Assembly (NCBI GenBank): GCA_000711775.1
Contig: ARYC01002499.1
Location: forward strand, 16,190 to 80,189
Source of the DNA: Oxytricha trifallax
Lineage: Eukaryota; Ciliophora; Spirotrichea; Sporadotrichida; Oxytrichidae
Length of the DNA: 64,000 bases
Direction of reading: 5' to 3'
Under the pieces are notes generated by a model. The model did not search any database. It was not told where the DNA came from and worked only from the letters and a program-made list of their open reading frames with translations. This document shows, in pieces, positions 1-12,072 of this stretch. Position 1 is the stretch's first letter. Each line of letters begins with the position of its first letter. A program made the position numbers and the translations under genes.

Positions 1-656
1 AGGGGGTAAGAAAAAGAGGATTTCAGGGTTTATTGAAAAACGTATAGATGATAAATGATATATCATAATATGCTCTTCATAAAAATCTTAAATTCGTTGC
101 CTCAAATATTTTTATGAAAGATCTTTGTTACATTTATGATTTCACACTTTATTTTACATTTCAGATTTATTTTCGATTTATCTCTCTCTCAAGTAATTAG
201 CTACTGATTTGATTATATGAGAATAAATGTTCTTCATAATATAATCTGCTTAAGATTTGATTTGTGTTTTCATCATCTAATTTGCTATGCGAGAAAAAAT
301 GATTTCAATACTTCTTATCATTTTTGAAAATTTTAGACCTTATTTTAAATTTTTCAATGTATTCATAAGGAATTTTTATTAGATAATATGCTGCATTCGA
401 TAGCATATGGAATGGGCTAAAACTTCTATTCTAATATTTTTCCATGAATCTCACACCCAAGAAAGTTATTGAGGGAAAAGTGTAAAATTGATGCTTTGAC
501 TTTTGACTTAAATAACTCTCTAACACAATATCTATAAGTTTTCAAATAAATATTTGACTTTGCTTAAAGAATTGCCTATCAAAAAATAATTCTAAGTTTT
601 TCAATATCTCTTCCCCCAAGTGATAAAACCCTGAAATCCTCTTTTTCTTACCCCCT
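1..656. mobile_element. Small element with ~31-bp terminal inverted repeats
   Basis: The first 31 bases (starting AGGGGGTAAGAAAAAGAGG) reappear as an exact reverse complement at about 626-656 (ending CTTTTTCTTACCCCCT). Just inside, a shorter block (ATTGAAAAAC) also pairs but at a different spacing. The interior is A/T-rich with no credible reading frame, so this looks like a non-autonomous MITE-like element. The window starts exactly at its outer end, so a left target duplication cannot be seen and the true left end is uncertain. Confidence 0.7.
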
Positions 657-2489
657 CATAATCAAAAAGTTGTACCGTGATGGAAAAGGGAGTATACCTT
701 TGTACAAAGTGATAGATTAATGATGAGGTCTGAACTCTCCCATTCGAATTTTTTCCGGAATTTGTGTCCATTTTGGAATTTGTCCATTTTACTTAGTGGT
801 GATGTTTGTTACAATTTAGCAAACATCAAAATATGGCGAGTACCTGCAAAGAAATGAAATTATCAGGCAGCAATTTTATTCACGACTTGACTCTAGAAGG
901 AATAATGTAGATCAAAACATAAGCTACATGTTCCATCCTACTCATAATTCATGAATAAATCACTCACTGAGATATTTCAATTTTAGTGAAACTCAGTAAA
1001 AATTCAGATAGATTTCAGTATTTTGAGGATAATAATTCTTATAAATTCCCTGATAAAAGACTCAAAGAAGATAAAATGTAGATCTTGATTAAATACACAA
1101 AAAACTTATTTAAACCACATCCTCTAGTTATTTGGTTTATGAGATAAGTTAGGGAGAACTATTAAGAAGGGAAATTCTTAATATCAATTTACCTCGATGG
1201 GGGGAAAAAAATTTGTAAAGACCATAAGAATGAAATTTAGTCTTTAAATATTTCTCTACATCTTTTACTTTTAAAATTTTTTGATAGCTAATTTGTATAG
1301 AGAGACATATTAATTTATCAGGAGTTAAAAAATTAAAAAAATAATTTTAAAGGGTCTACAGTTAAGTTATGATAAATTTAATATGATATATCGATGAGTC
1401 AAATTATTGGCTGTTAAAATATATAAAATTCAAATCAATAGCAGTTAAAACACTAATAGAAAAATCGAAAAATACTAAAATTCCATTTTAATATAATCTT
1501 AAATTTTATTTTAACAATTTACCATTTTAATCTATTTTTATTAATTATCAATTGCCTATATATAATCTTAATCCAAACGTCGAACTTATAGTTGAAATAT
1601 TCTATTTATTATTTTTTTGTCTTTATCTGTTTCCATCTACTTGCTTTATTAAGTTTAATAATGGTTTATGACATTCATCATAGTCAATTACAATATAATA
1701 TTTTTTTTAATTAAAGCAATAGATTATTTAATTAAAGAAAAATCTTAATATTTAGTTTGAAAAAATATTAAATTACAATCGTATACAAATTAATATTTAA
1801 ATAAAGAAAATTTAATATAATTAAATCTATAGTTGCTTTTCTGAATTTTAAAACAATAAATATGCTTGTTAAGCATATAGATGTAATTTTTTAATCTTCG
1901 ATTATTGTTTGATTTTTATTTGTTGAGCTTAAATGCCTAACTAAAATTATTAATTTTTAAATAATATATATGATTAAAATAATAATATTGAATTTAATAG
2001 GCTACTAATAACATAACTATTATATATATTTCTGTTTGAAAAGAATCATTAATTTTTAATTATAAAGAGTTCAATCATAATTATATAAATGATATGGTAC
2101 ACCTTAGTTGAGCCTATTTTAAATAATAATTACATATTGGACTTCATTTTAGATCTTGAACTTAAAACTTATAAAATATTTTTTTTATTTAATTTAAAAA
2201 GAAAGCTCTTAAATTATACTTTTTGCGTAATATCAAAATGATTATATATATTTATGAATTTTAATAAATAATATATTTAAACTTAACTATATTTAAAATC
2301 ATTTTAATCGAAAATTTAAATCTAATTTAGTCAAATAATTAATAATATAAGTAAAATAAATTATTTTATTTGTTTCATAATTTACATGTCTAACTTTATC
2401 TTTTTCTCACTATATACTTTCAATCTCTATTTTGAACATTAGTCAAAATTTTGAATTGAAAAAGTTTTCTAACTTTTAAGTAAGATTTT
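657..2489. other. A/T-rich germline filler
   Basis: No gene or ordered repeat can be supported. Only short open frames typical of A/T-rich DNA occur. About 657-1100 is slightly less A/T-rich than what follows. Confidence 0.5.
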
Positions 2490-2929
2490 GTTTCACATTA
2501 ATATTGGAGGAATATATACGATTTAATAAATTAAAAATTGGATAAAAAAATAATCAAATTCGTGGTAGTTAACTTTATAGAGACTAAGCAATATTGTACT
2601 TGTTCGAAAGAGAATTATAAATCAGCTGATCTTTACTATTAACGGTACTATTTTATCTTATCTAAAGCTAGATAAAAGCGAATATTTAATTTGGAGCTTA
2701 AAATATTCCTAAAAATAAATCACCCCAAATTAAATATTCGCTTTTATCTAGCTTTAGATGAGATAAAATAGTACAGTCAATAGTAAAGATCAGCTGATTT
2801 CTAATTCTCTTTCGAACAAGTACAATATTGCTTAGTCTCTATAAAGTTAACTACCACGAGTTTAATTATTCTTTTATCCAATTTTTAATTTATTAAATCG
2901 TATATATTCCTCCAATATTAATGTGAAAC
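2490..2929. mobile_element. Fold-back element, family A (copy 1)
   Basis: Almost perfect palindrome: about 2490-2690 is the reverse complement of about 2727-2929, separated by a short A/T-rich loop. The outer ends are GTTTCACATTAATATTGGAG and its complement. Within the arm is the stretch AGCTGATCTTTACTATTAAC followed by GGTACTATTTTATC, which is shared in diverged form with elements at 10.2 kb and 27.7 kb and defines the family. No coding capacity. On one strand it would form a hairpin of about 200 bp. Confidence 0.8.
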
Positions 2930-3322
2930 AAACTTAATATAATGATATAAAGAAAATTGGAGAACCAGCTACATTATTTAGCTTTAATAACTATATTAAG
3001 CTCCTAATAAATATCAATTTCAATATAAAACTATGGATACAAATATTTTTATAAATAGCATTTTCAATTTTGAATATAATTAGAAAATTAAATATTGCTA
3101 TTAAAGGTTCATATATTTTGTTTATTAATTTTTCATGTCAGATTCTATTTTAAAATTAATGAGTGGACAAATCTCTTGTTTATTTAATATTATAATTTGA
3201 CTAAAGGAACAAATACTCATCTAATAGAACTCGGCCTCATAAGGTAACTTTTCTTTAGCACTGATTTTGTTTGGCATTATTTTTAAACACAATAACTAAA
3301 TAAAAATAAATATTTAATATAT

Positions 3323-3353
<31 letters not shown>

Positions 3354-4487
3354 GAATGATGTTATAAGATTTTTCCTTTGACAAATTATTTTTTAATTAT
3401 AAATATCTAAATTAGTACAATCTTATCAATTATTAGATTATTAGGACAAAAGATATTTGATATGTCTCTATAAATAGATATGATTCTATGATAAATTAAT
3501 AACTCAACAAGTATCTTTATTATAAGTCGACCTATAAATTATATATAATGAATATACCTGATGATTTTAAATTTTTTTTAACATTTAAATAATATGAGAA
3601 ACGAAACATTATTAGTTTAAAATCAAAACTAAATTAAAGTTTGAAACGCGTTACAAACTTACATTGAGGATTATTTCAGTCCTTAAATTTTATTATAATT
3701 ATAAAATAAAATAAACTTTAATAATAAACTAAAATAATGAATGGTTATGGTCACAATCTTAGCATCATCAAGAATAATTGTGTATTAACTACCAGTAAAC
3801 ATGTTATCATTCAAATTAATTTTATTTTGGAAAAATTGACAAATAAATAATATAGATATTATTAAAAAAATAACTGAAACTTATGAGAGCTTATCTAACT
3901 AATCAATAAATTATAAATTCATTTTCCTTAATTGATTATGACTATAACTTATAATTTGATTAATTTAATTTAAAAAGAATACACCTTTATAATATATAAA
4001 TTAGATAAATATCTGCTAAAAAGCCTAATATAAGCAGTAAAAATAAAATATATATTTAATTTATACTTTCTACAAAATATATTTACTATTATCTATTATT
4101 AGATAATTATTATTTAAAGTTATTTAAAATTGTAATTATTCACTTTATACAGAAAAAAAATAATTAGTTTTATAATTTTTCAATTAATATATAATTTAAT
4201 GATTGACTTAAGAAATAGATTAAATATTATATTAATTAAAATCAAACTTTATTTATATTTCTTTTCATAAATATAAATGATTTGAAGAAAAATATAAAAT
4301 AATAAATTATATTATACAAAGAATAGGATTCTACAATCTATAGGCAGGTGCTTTAAGCAAAATATTAATAAACTTTTACAAAAAGTAAGCTTTCTAAAAT
4401 AATTAAGACATCACAGAGTGATCCTCCGGTAACTTAAGAACGACCTAAAACTATTAAGCCCAGTAAACTTCTAAATATGCGAAGTGA
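2930..4487. other. A/T-rich spacer with a (TA)n microsatellite
   Basis: Dominated by A/T. A TA-repeat tract lies at about 3315-3353. From about 4310 the composition becomes more balanced. A frame open with TAA/TAG as glutamine runs from about 4313 to 4605 and could be upstream exon sequence of the candidate gene that follows, but openness alone is not significant here. Confidence 0.5.
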
Positions 4488-4571
4488 ATATTCAGAATCT
4501 TATTTGAAAAACATTAAAATGCATCCATAAGCGATAATCAAAGCAAGATCTCGGAGTTTAAACTAAATAAA

Positions 4572-4938
4572 ATGCTGGGTACTACAGGGAATGCAGCAAT
4601 AATATTGAATTGCTTAAAACATAGTAACTCAGAGTTATATTCATTGATGAGTAAGCTTTTCAAACAGTCGAAAGCTCCCACTTTAACTGGTTTTCTTGAG
4701 GTCAAGAGGATTTGTTGTTACCCTAAATCGGAAAGCATCGTTTAAAGTTATGGCCGCGGTGAGTGATTGAGAGCTCATTTATCATCATTTCCAAAATGAA
4801 ACAATAAAATCAGCTAAATTTATTTCCTTTCTCACTTATCTGCAAGTTTAATTAAAGAAGAGAAGAGATAAAAGGTCCAGTGATAGCGTTGCATTCTTTG
4901 GTAATGACAAGATTCGTAAGTTAAGGGAGGTCAGATGA
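4572..4938 (+). CDS. Candidate small gene with a 55-nt intron, function unknown
   Basis: Reading TAA/TAG as Gln, an ATG at 4572 (starts MLGTTGNAAIILNCLKHS) runs in one frame to about 4758. A GTGAGT...CAG intron at 4759-4813 would remove an in-frame TGA and join to the frame that ends KIRKLREVR at a TGA at 4936-4938, giving about 103 residues. The tail is rich in Lys/Arg. The frame is open upstream to 4488, so the true start may lie further left. No family was recognised. Support: mixed base composition unlike the flanks, a canonical donor, and restoration of the frame by the intron. It could still be a chance reading or a single germline segment of a larger gene. Confidence 0.3.
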
Positions 4939-5446
4939 TTATTAAAATGATCAATTTTACTCGCTATAACAAATTCCCTTTACTTTCTAGTATTAAAAAA
5001 AATTTCTGCAAAATTTAATATAATCACAGAAGTTACGAATAAGAATGCTTACTGCCAATATAAAGCAAATATAGCTTCCTTTATAATTAATATAACAACA
5101 GTGCCTCTGATTAAAAAACTGCACCGAAAATAAAACATTGAGCTATTGAAGCACAAGCGAAGTGGTATGTAAAATATGTGAGGGGAGTTACAAACTGTTT
5201 TGATCATTTTCATTAAGGGAATAACCAATTGAGACTAAATGTTTTCAAGTAGTTATTTTTTAAACAATTAATTTAGTTTTTAAAAAATTCACAAAAAATT
5301 TATATTGCATATCTTATTTATTTCACTCATTCTGCCATGTTTTAATATCCTCCATGTTCAAGATGACACAGGTGAGACTTCGGCTGCTGATAGAGGAATA
5401 CATAGTACCTGACCAGTGTTTTTACGTGAAAGATTTCTTGCTGCTG

Positions 5447-5687
5447 TCATGGCACTGGGTGTGCAAATAATGTTATGTTTTTATCTACTCTTGAAACGTC
5501 TTCTGTTGGAACAGCTTTGATTGAGGTAATTAAACTCCTTTTCCTGCTCATTTTCTAATATTTATTATTAGCTCAACAATTATACTTGATTTAAAATAGC
5601 TACTCTTATGGTTCCTCGTAATAGTGCTCCCACAAGCCCAAACTCTTGCTTCTCTTCATCATCAATCTTTGAATTTCTTATCCTCAT
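5447..5687 (-). CDS. Candidate small gene with a 31-nt intron, function unknown
   Basis: On the minus strand an ATG at 5685-5687 opens a 34-codon exon (MRIRNSKIDDEEKQEFG...). A 31-nt GTATAA...TATTAG intron at 5555-5585 follows in phase 0, and a second exon of 35 codons ends at a TGA at 5447-5449, total 69 residues. The intron is short and A/T-rich and ends in TAG, as usual for ciliates. The gene faces the 4572-4938 candidate tail to tail, the compact arrangement seen on ciliate macronuclear chromosomes. No family was recognised. The evidence is composition plus splice consistency only. Confidence 0.3.
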
Positions 5688-5699
5688 GTACTAAAATAC

Positions 5700-6078
5700 A
5701 TTGAAATTATTTATATTAAATTTTAATTTTATTAAAATTTAAATTTAATATTATTATGCAAAGAAATTGAATCTTAAACTTCCTTAATATAATATTTTTT
5801 TATTAATTTTTATTTTATTAAGAAACTTTTATCAAATCATTTTTATTTATGGAAATAAATAAAAATAAAATTTTATTTTATAAATATTTAATTTTTTCTT
5901 ATGTTTATCATTAAAAGTATATATTAAAATAATAATAAATTGTAAAAATAAGTATGTCGTTTATTATTTAAAATATCTTATATAAATTTGAATAAAATTA
6001 ATTAAATATTAAAAGAATAGTAAATATATTTATCAGTGAATTTATTTTTAAATATATTTAAATTAAAAATTTATATAT
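5700..6078. other. A/T-rich spacer
   Basis: Long runs of A and T, no supportable gene or repeat up to the start of the fold-back arm at about 6079. Confidence 0.5.
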
Positions 6079-7147
6079 TATTGTTAAAATAGATAAAAAT
6101 AGGAAATTTAAGAAATACAAATAAATTAATGCTATATTAGTAATTAAAACTGTCATTAATTAGGAGTATCATTGATACTAATTTGATTTAGATTTAAAGT
6201 TCATTTAATTAATAAAATATATATTAAAAAGTGGTCAGGTGGTCAGGTGTCTGGCCGGAGTTTTTGGTGGTCCACCGCAAATGTATTATATAATTAATTT
6301 TATATTTACCAATGTATAGATTAAGCTAATACTACGGTCACTCACTAGATATCTCTCCCCTGTCTCTGACCAACGACTGTGTGTTCTCAAACGGTGCCTT
6401 CTTCTTCGAACACGAATGTTTCCTCTAGAATGCGAGTGATTTCTGTCTTCCCAATATTGGTTGGCCCGTATATCCAGATCCTGTGAATCTTGCTGTTCTC
6501 GCGCTTGATTAGGAGCTCATACAGGATATCGAGAATGTGGAGGGTAGCCGAGTGCTTGTAGTTCGGCAACCTTTGGAGTACTGGAGTCATCACCGTTTTC
6601 TTAAGATCGGCAATGTATTCTTGGAGAGATGTAATGATTGGTGCCCTCTCCCTAATGGCGACACCGGACTTCTGGATCACTTGATCTGCGTAGTTCATTG
6701 AGCTGTATGCCATGGCAATGGCTACTAGCTGGGTCACATCGCCTGAATTCTTCCATATGAACTCCTCCTTTGACTGTGGTCCTCTGAAAGCCTTCCGATC
6801 ATGTAGTCATTGGTAACATCGACAGCGCCTCTAGAACCGCGCTCCTGCATGCATGATTCCATCGTAGTGATCTCCTGTGTGCTGGTTCCATTGTAGTTCT
6901 ACACATTGGTAAATATAAAATTAATTATATAATACATTTGCGATGGACCACCAAAAACTCCGGCCAGACACCTGACCACCTGACCACTTTTTAATAATAT
7001 ATTGATTTATTAATTAATTAAATTTTAAATCAAAATCAAATTAGTATCAATGATACTCCTAATTAATGACAGTTTTAATTACTAATATAGTTTTAATTTA
7101 TTTGTATTTCTTAAATTTCCTATTTTTATCTATTTTAACAATAATAA
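6079..7147. mobile_element. Fold-back element enclosing a Rep-like fragment
   Basis: About 6079-6317 is the reverse complement of about 6901-7147. The inner part of each arm carries a conspicuous G/C-rich block (GTGGTCAGGTGTCTGGCCGG and its complement). The roughly 580-bp central part is much less A/T-rich than the surroundings and holds a minus-strand coding fragment. The structure suggests a hairpin element that captured or grew around a foreign sequence. No transposase is visible, so it would depend on proteins from elsewhere. Confidence 0.75.
6387..6782 (-). pseudogene. Fragment resembling a Rep-type/superfamily 3 helicase
   Basis: A minus-strand frame enters around 6782 without a start codon and runs to a TGA at 6387-6389, about 130 residues. 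Near its C-terminal end it contains a P-loop of the form GPTNIGKT, preceded by hydrophobic residues (IWIYGP), as in the superfamily 3 helicase domain of Rep proteins from small circular DNA replicons. The fragment stops soon after the P-loop, so the Walker B region and motif C are missing, and the nuclease part is not recognisable. Unlike true genes in this window it contains no TAA/TAG codons and uses G/C-rich codons, suggesting recent acquisition from a source with another code. Assignment rests on the P-loop and context; another P-loop ATPase is possible. Confidence 0.45.
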
Positions 7148-10100
7148 TATAAAAAATCAACACAAGCTCTCATAATATAAAATTATCTGTTTGCGACTAT
7201 TTATAATATAGTAATTATAAATAAAACAAATATATAAATATAATTATGAAAAAGTTAAGGAAAATAACTTATTTCATAATTCGTCAAATTTTATAATTTA
7301 AATATTCCTCGATATATTTGAACTCAATGGCTGCTCTCTCAATGTCAGCAAGTGATCTCTTTTGCTTTGGACGATTTGTTAATCTTTTTATTCCTCTACA
7401 TTATCTTCATCAAAAAAGGGGTCTATCACAATATACTCTTTGTTCCAAAATGTTAAGAATACTTTAAATAACTTTTTTTTTAAATTAATTTTTTTAATGC
7501 CATAAAAATTAACTTAAAATAGAAATATTTTCGTTTAAATAAAATTCACAAATACTTTAAAAAGTTATTTTTATATTTAATTATATCGTCGTAGTAGCAT
7601 CTTAAAAAAAGAATGAAATTATAATTATAATTTTTATTTGGGTTTTCTAAAACAAAATAATCCTAAAGCATTAACCATAATTTTAATATTTTATTATTAA
7701 AATAAATTTTACTTAATAAATATACTTGGACAATCAATATATCAATCTTAAAGAATTTTCAAGAGATCTTATTTTTTGATTTAATTTGATTTTTCTTTAT
7801 TTGTTTTTGTATTTTTTAACTTTACTTTCCTAACTTTTTTAAAGCAAATTAAAGCATTAAAATTTTGTAATATATTTAAATGTTCATTAAAATAATATAA
7901 ATTTTATTATTAGGATAACATTAAAAACAATTGTTTTATGATGATGCTTTTAATTCATTGTAAGGTATACTTAAATTAATTGAAATTAATATTATTAATT
8001 AAAATTAATATTTAGGGATTTTAGAGTTATATTTAAATCTTAATCTACTAAAATAGCTAATATGTTTCACCATCTTTACTCTTAAGGTTTGTTTTTATCG
8101 AATATTCAACAAATACTATATTTAAAAATTTAATGAAAAAAGAGTAATACCGATGTGAATATATTATATAATATCATATTTTATGATATTGTATACATAT
8201 TTATACTTTTTAATTATATCATATAGTAACTTATGGTATATTTATAAAAAAAATTATTAATAATTTTAAATTTATTAAATAATAATACTTAAAGTAAATA
8301 GCTTTTAATTTACAAAATTGAAAGCTATTATAAATGTTAAATCCCAAACAGTAATGTGGTTAGAAATGACAAATTTATTCTTCAGATTAATAAGATGTTA
8401 ATAGGTAATTCAACACATGTTATAATTACTATGCAATCATAAAAATTAGGAATTAAGAAAGCCAAGGGTTCATTGCAAAACATTTGACTAAATATCAAAA
8501 TTAATCTTTTGATTATGAATCTTAAGTTATGAAAAGGGATACAAAATATCATAATTCTTTATTTATTTAAGAGTTATTTTTATTTATAATTATCTAGTTT
8601 TTGGGGTTTATAAAGCTCTATGATAATAATATTATTTGAGGAAGTATAATTTCAATGAGAACATCAATAAAATTATTTGGTCCAATTTTATATATATTTA
8701 GATCAATGTATTTTTTTAATTGTATTTTCTTATAAAATGTAAATTATTTCAAACAATAATCAGTATTATTCATTAAATTATAATAAATTATTTACATTAC
8801 TATATAAAATATATAATTAGTATTTAATGATTTCAATTTAAAATATAAATAATTTATAATTATAGTATTAATTCTAGGATTGTTTATATTTTTTTAATTA
8901 TTTTTCAACATAATATGCAATTAATTAGTTTACTTTTAACTGTGGGCTTTTACATTTTTAAAAATAAATATATTTATAAATCATTAAAAATATTATAAAT
9001 TCAGTTTTATTTAATATCTCAATATTATTTTTATGTTTTCTTTAATATTTCAATTAAATTTAAAATGGTAATTTATTCTTGTATTAAATAAGTTTAAATA
9101 ATTATTTTTATTTATATTTATAATATTAATTCTCAGTCGGCTCTACATATTTTTTTCATCTATAAAGAATAAAAATTCTGCGAAGAGTCCATCTTTATAT
9201 GTTATTTTTATTAGCTTTCTTGATTATAATAATATAGGCATATTTAAGTTATTACAGTCAATTGAAATAAAATATTATTCTAAAATATGAAACATAGATC
9301 AATACAAATCTTAATATCTTATGAGTAAAATTATGGAATTGACAATATTATATAAGCTAGTCTTTAAAAAGATAAAATATAATTTCATTTGAGTTAATTG
9401 AGTTTTTTTATATTTTATACAAGTTATATGCTATTAAAAGTTTTAGATACAAACATTATGACACGATAACTTTAATGAAAATATGTTCTGAGGGGGAAGA
9501 TTCCTGCACTTTTTTTTCAATTTATGTAAAATCAAATACATTTAATATAAATCATAAAATTAAAAATTTGTATAACTCACTAATATTAAGAGGATATTTA
9601 TACATCATTTAATTATCTCAAAAATATAGTCTAACTTTACAAACTTATTGAAAGAACATAAAAATTGAATTAAAAATAGAAATAACAATTTGATACAAAA
9701 TTTAAAATTACTTTGAAAAATGAGAGGACAATATAATGGCTAAGAAAAAAAAAACCAACAAATATCAGATGAAATAAGTGAGTTATTGGAATGTAAAAAA
9801 AGATATTGATTGATTGATTATTAAATTAAGTATAATTTAATCAATAAAATCAGTTTGGAAGTTGCTCTATAGTTTTAATAAAAATTATTTTTATAGAACA
9901 ATATTTTTTTAAAAAAAAATTGCCAGAAACTTCCCTGAAATTTTTTTTTATCATAAATTGGTGCAAGAAACTTCCCTCCCTTGATTTTTATTCTTATTTA
10001 TTTTGGTTAAATGGACGAAATCAATTATTATTTTTAAAAATAAGGCAAGATTTGAACAAAAATGATTTGTTCTAAACTTTATTCGGATTGTCATTGCAAT

Positions 10101-10189
10101 TATTGTATGAATGAATTTTAATATAAAAATTAAATTAAATTCATTATTTGGACTATCAAATTATTTGCAGTTAACTTTCTAGTAACCTA
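7148..10189. other. A/T-rich germline filler
   Basis: Three kilobases of A/T-rich sequence with homopolymer runs. No gene, RNA or ordered repeat that I can support on either strand. Confidence 0.5.
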
Positions 10190-10405
10190 TAAAATAAAGT
10201 ACTTGTTAAATAGTTTAAAATTATCTGAGCTTTACTATAGAAGTTACCCTCTATCGCATCTTTCATGAAAGATAAATTGAGTTAATTTTAGGTAATTTGC
10301 TTTTTTATTTTTATTACAAATTAAACTCAATTTATCTTACTTGAAGGATACGATTAAGGGGTATTGTCAATAGTAAAGTTTCGCTGATTTAGACTATCGA
10401 ATAAA
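10190..10405. mobile_element. Fold-back element, family A (degenerate copy 2)
   Basis: Imperfect palindrome around an A/T-rich loop at about 10,290-10,315. The arms contain GAGCTTTACTATAG with TATCGCATC on the left, and TACGATT with CAATAGTAAAGTTTCGCTGA on the right, matching the family A core (GCTGANCTTTACTATT...). Mismatches between the arms are frequent, so this is an old copy. Confidence 0.55.
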
Positions 10406-11991
10406 GTATCATATTTTATATGTTTCCAGAGATTTATCTTAAATAATATGTTCATATTTTAATAGTAAATTTATTTTAATTTCCTTACTAAATATTTTTC
10501 ATTTAAACTAACAAAATTCCATTTGTATGATAGCAATAAAATATAAAATATTGGAGCCAGAAAACTGATAGATTTAAATTTAATTCAGTTCAAAAGTCTT
10601 TTACCAATTATTAAGTCTTAAGTATGTTTTATAATTATTTTTAAAACTTTCTATACTTATTTATTATTTAAAAAAATTAATCTCAATGAATATTAAAATA
10701 AAATATCTTACAAAAGTATATTTATTCTGATTTTAAAAAAAATAATCATGATAAAACTTATAGTTTTTTAATACTAACAGAATATCAAACATTTAGTCAT
10801 TAGAAATATAACAATAATTCTTTTATTTAAAGTGCATATTAATTTTATGGGGTTTTTATTTGTTGAATAACAGCATACTATTCATTTTATTCTGATTCAA
10901 TATTCTCTCAGAGCAGCTAAAATTCTTGAAAAATCTTCTTTATTATGTTAATCTTATAATTATGAATGAGTGTAGAACGGAAATCTATAAAAGTTCTCTA
11001 TTTTTTAAAAAATGTTTTATTTATTACTAAAAGCAGCTGTGATATAAATAAAATTTTAGTTTAAGCTTCTAAATGGAACCTTATAAAGACTATTGATGGG
11101 ATAATTATAAAATATGCATATTTTATTATTTTGTAATCAATATAATATTAAAGAATTCCTCGATAAGATTCCATTTATTTAATTAATATTAATTATCATT
11201 AATATAATTTAGAAAATATAGATTATTATATAAGTTCAAGAAAATATCTCAGGAACTTTTATTAAAAGAAATTCATGCAATCTCTAATTAAACTTTTGAT
11301 TTCATTTAAATTATTATTCTTCAATGATATTAACAACAGGCTAACTTTTATCATGATTTAAATAAAACTTTATATAAATGTAAAAACAATTGTAAATATA
11401 TATATTTGCTTTATTTAATACATTATTGTTAAATTACATGTAATGCTAATTTTTTATTTAAAATTACTAAATTTATTTATCATTAAATATAAAATTAAAA
11501 TTAAATTTTTCAATTAGATTCAATTATGATAAGTAATTATCAGATTATAGAAATTATCTTTAATAGAATCATAATGAATGACTTTAAATTATTCAATTAT
11601 ATAAGATTATAAAAAAATTATAATCTTTTATAAAATATTTAAACACAAAAATTTAGAAAATAATCCGACAAAAAGTTAATTTTCAAAATCAAATTCGTAA
11701 TTATTAAGGGAATCATTATATCATGAAATGTTTATCTATATGATTTTCTAAATATATATATTTTACCAGTATTATGTGAGAATTTCTAAAACAATTTTAT
11801 AGAACTTATGCAATTTTTTATTTTTTATATACATCAGTTATAAACATATATAGGACTTTTGATGATAAGATTTTTAAATAATAATTCGAAATTCTAATAC
11901 AAAGAAAAGGAATCTCAAGAGGGAAATGGTAAAAAAAGAAAACAAAGGAGCCAATTTAGAAATGATTTCCAATAAATTATTATTTCGGAAT
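10406..11991. other. A/T-rich germline filler
   Basis: No supportable gene. The last three bases (AAT, 11,989-11,991) are the left target duplication of the adjoining transposon. Confidence 0.5.
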
Positions 11992-12072
11992 CAAAACCCC
12001 AAAACCCCTTAATGAGGTTTATAAGTGCTTTGATTTTTAGGGAATTTGTTAGGGGTTGGTGTTATTAATTAA

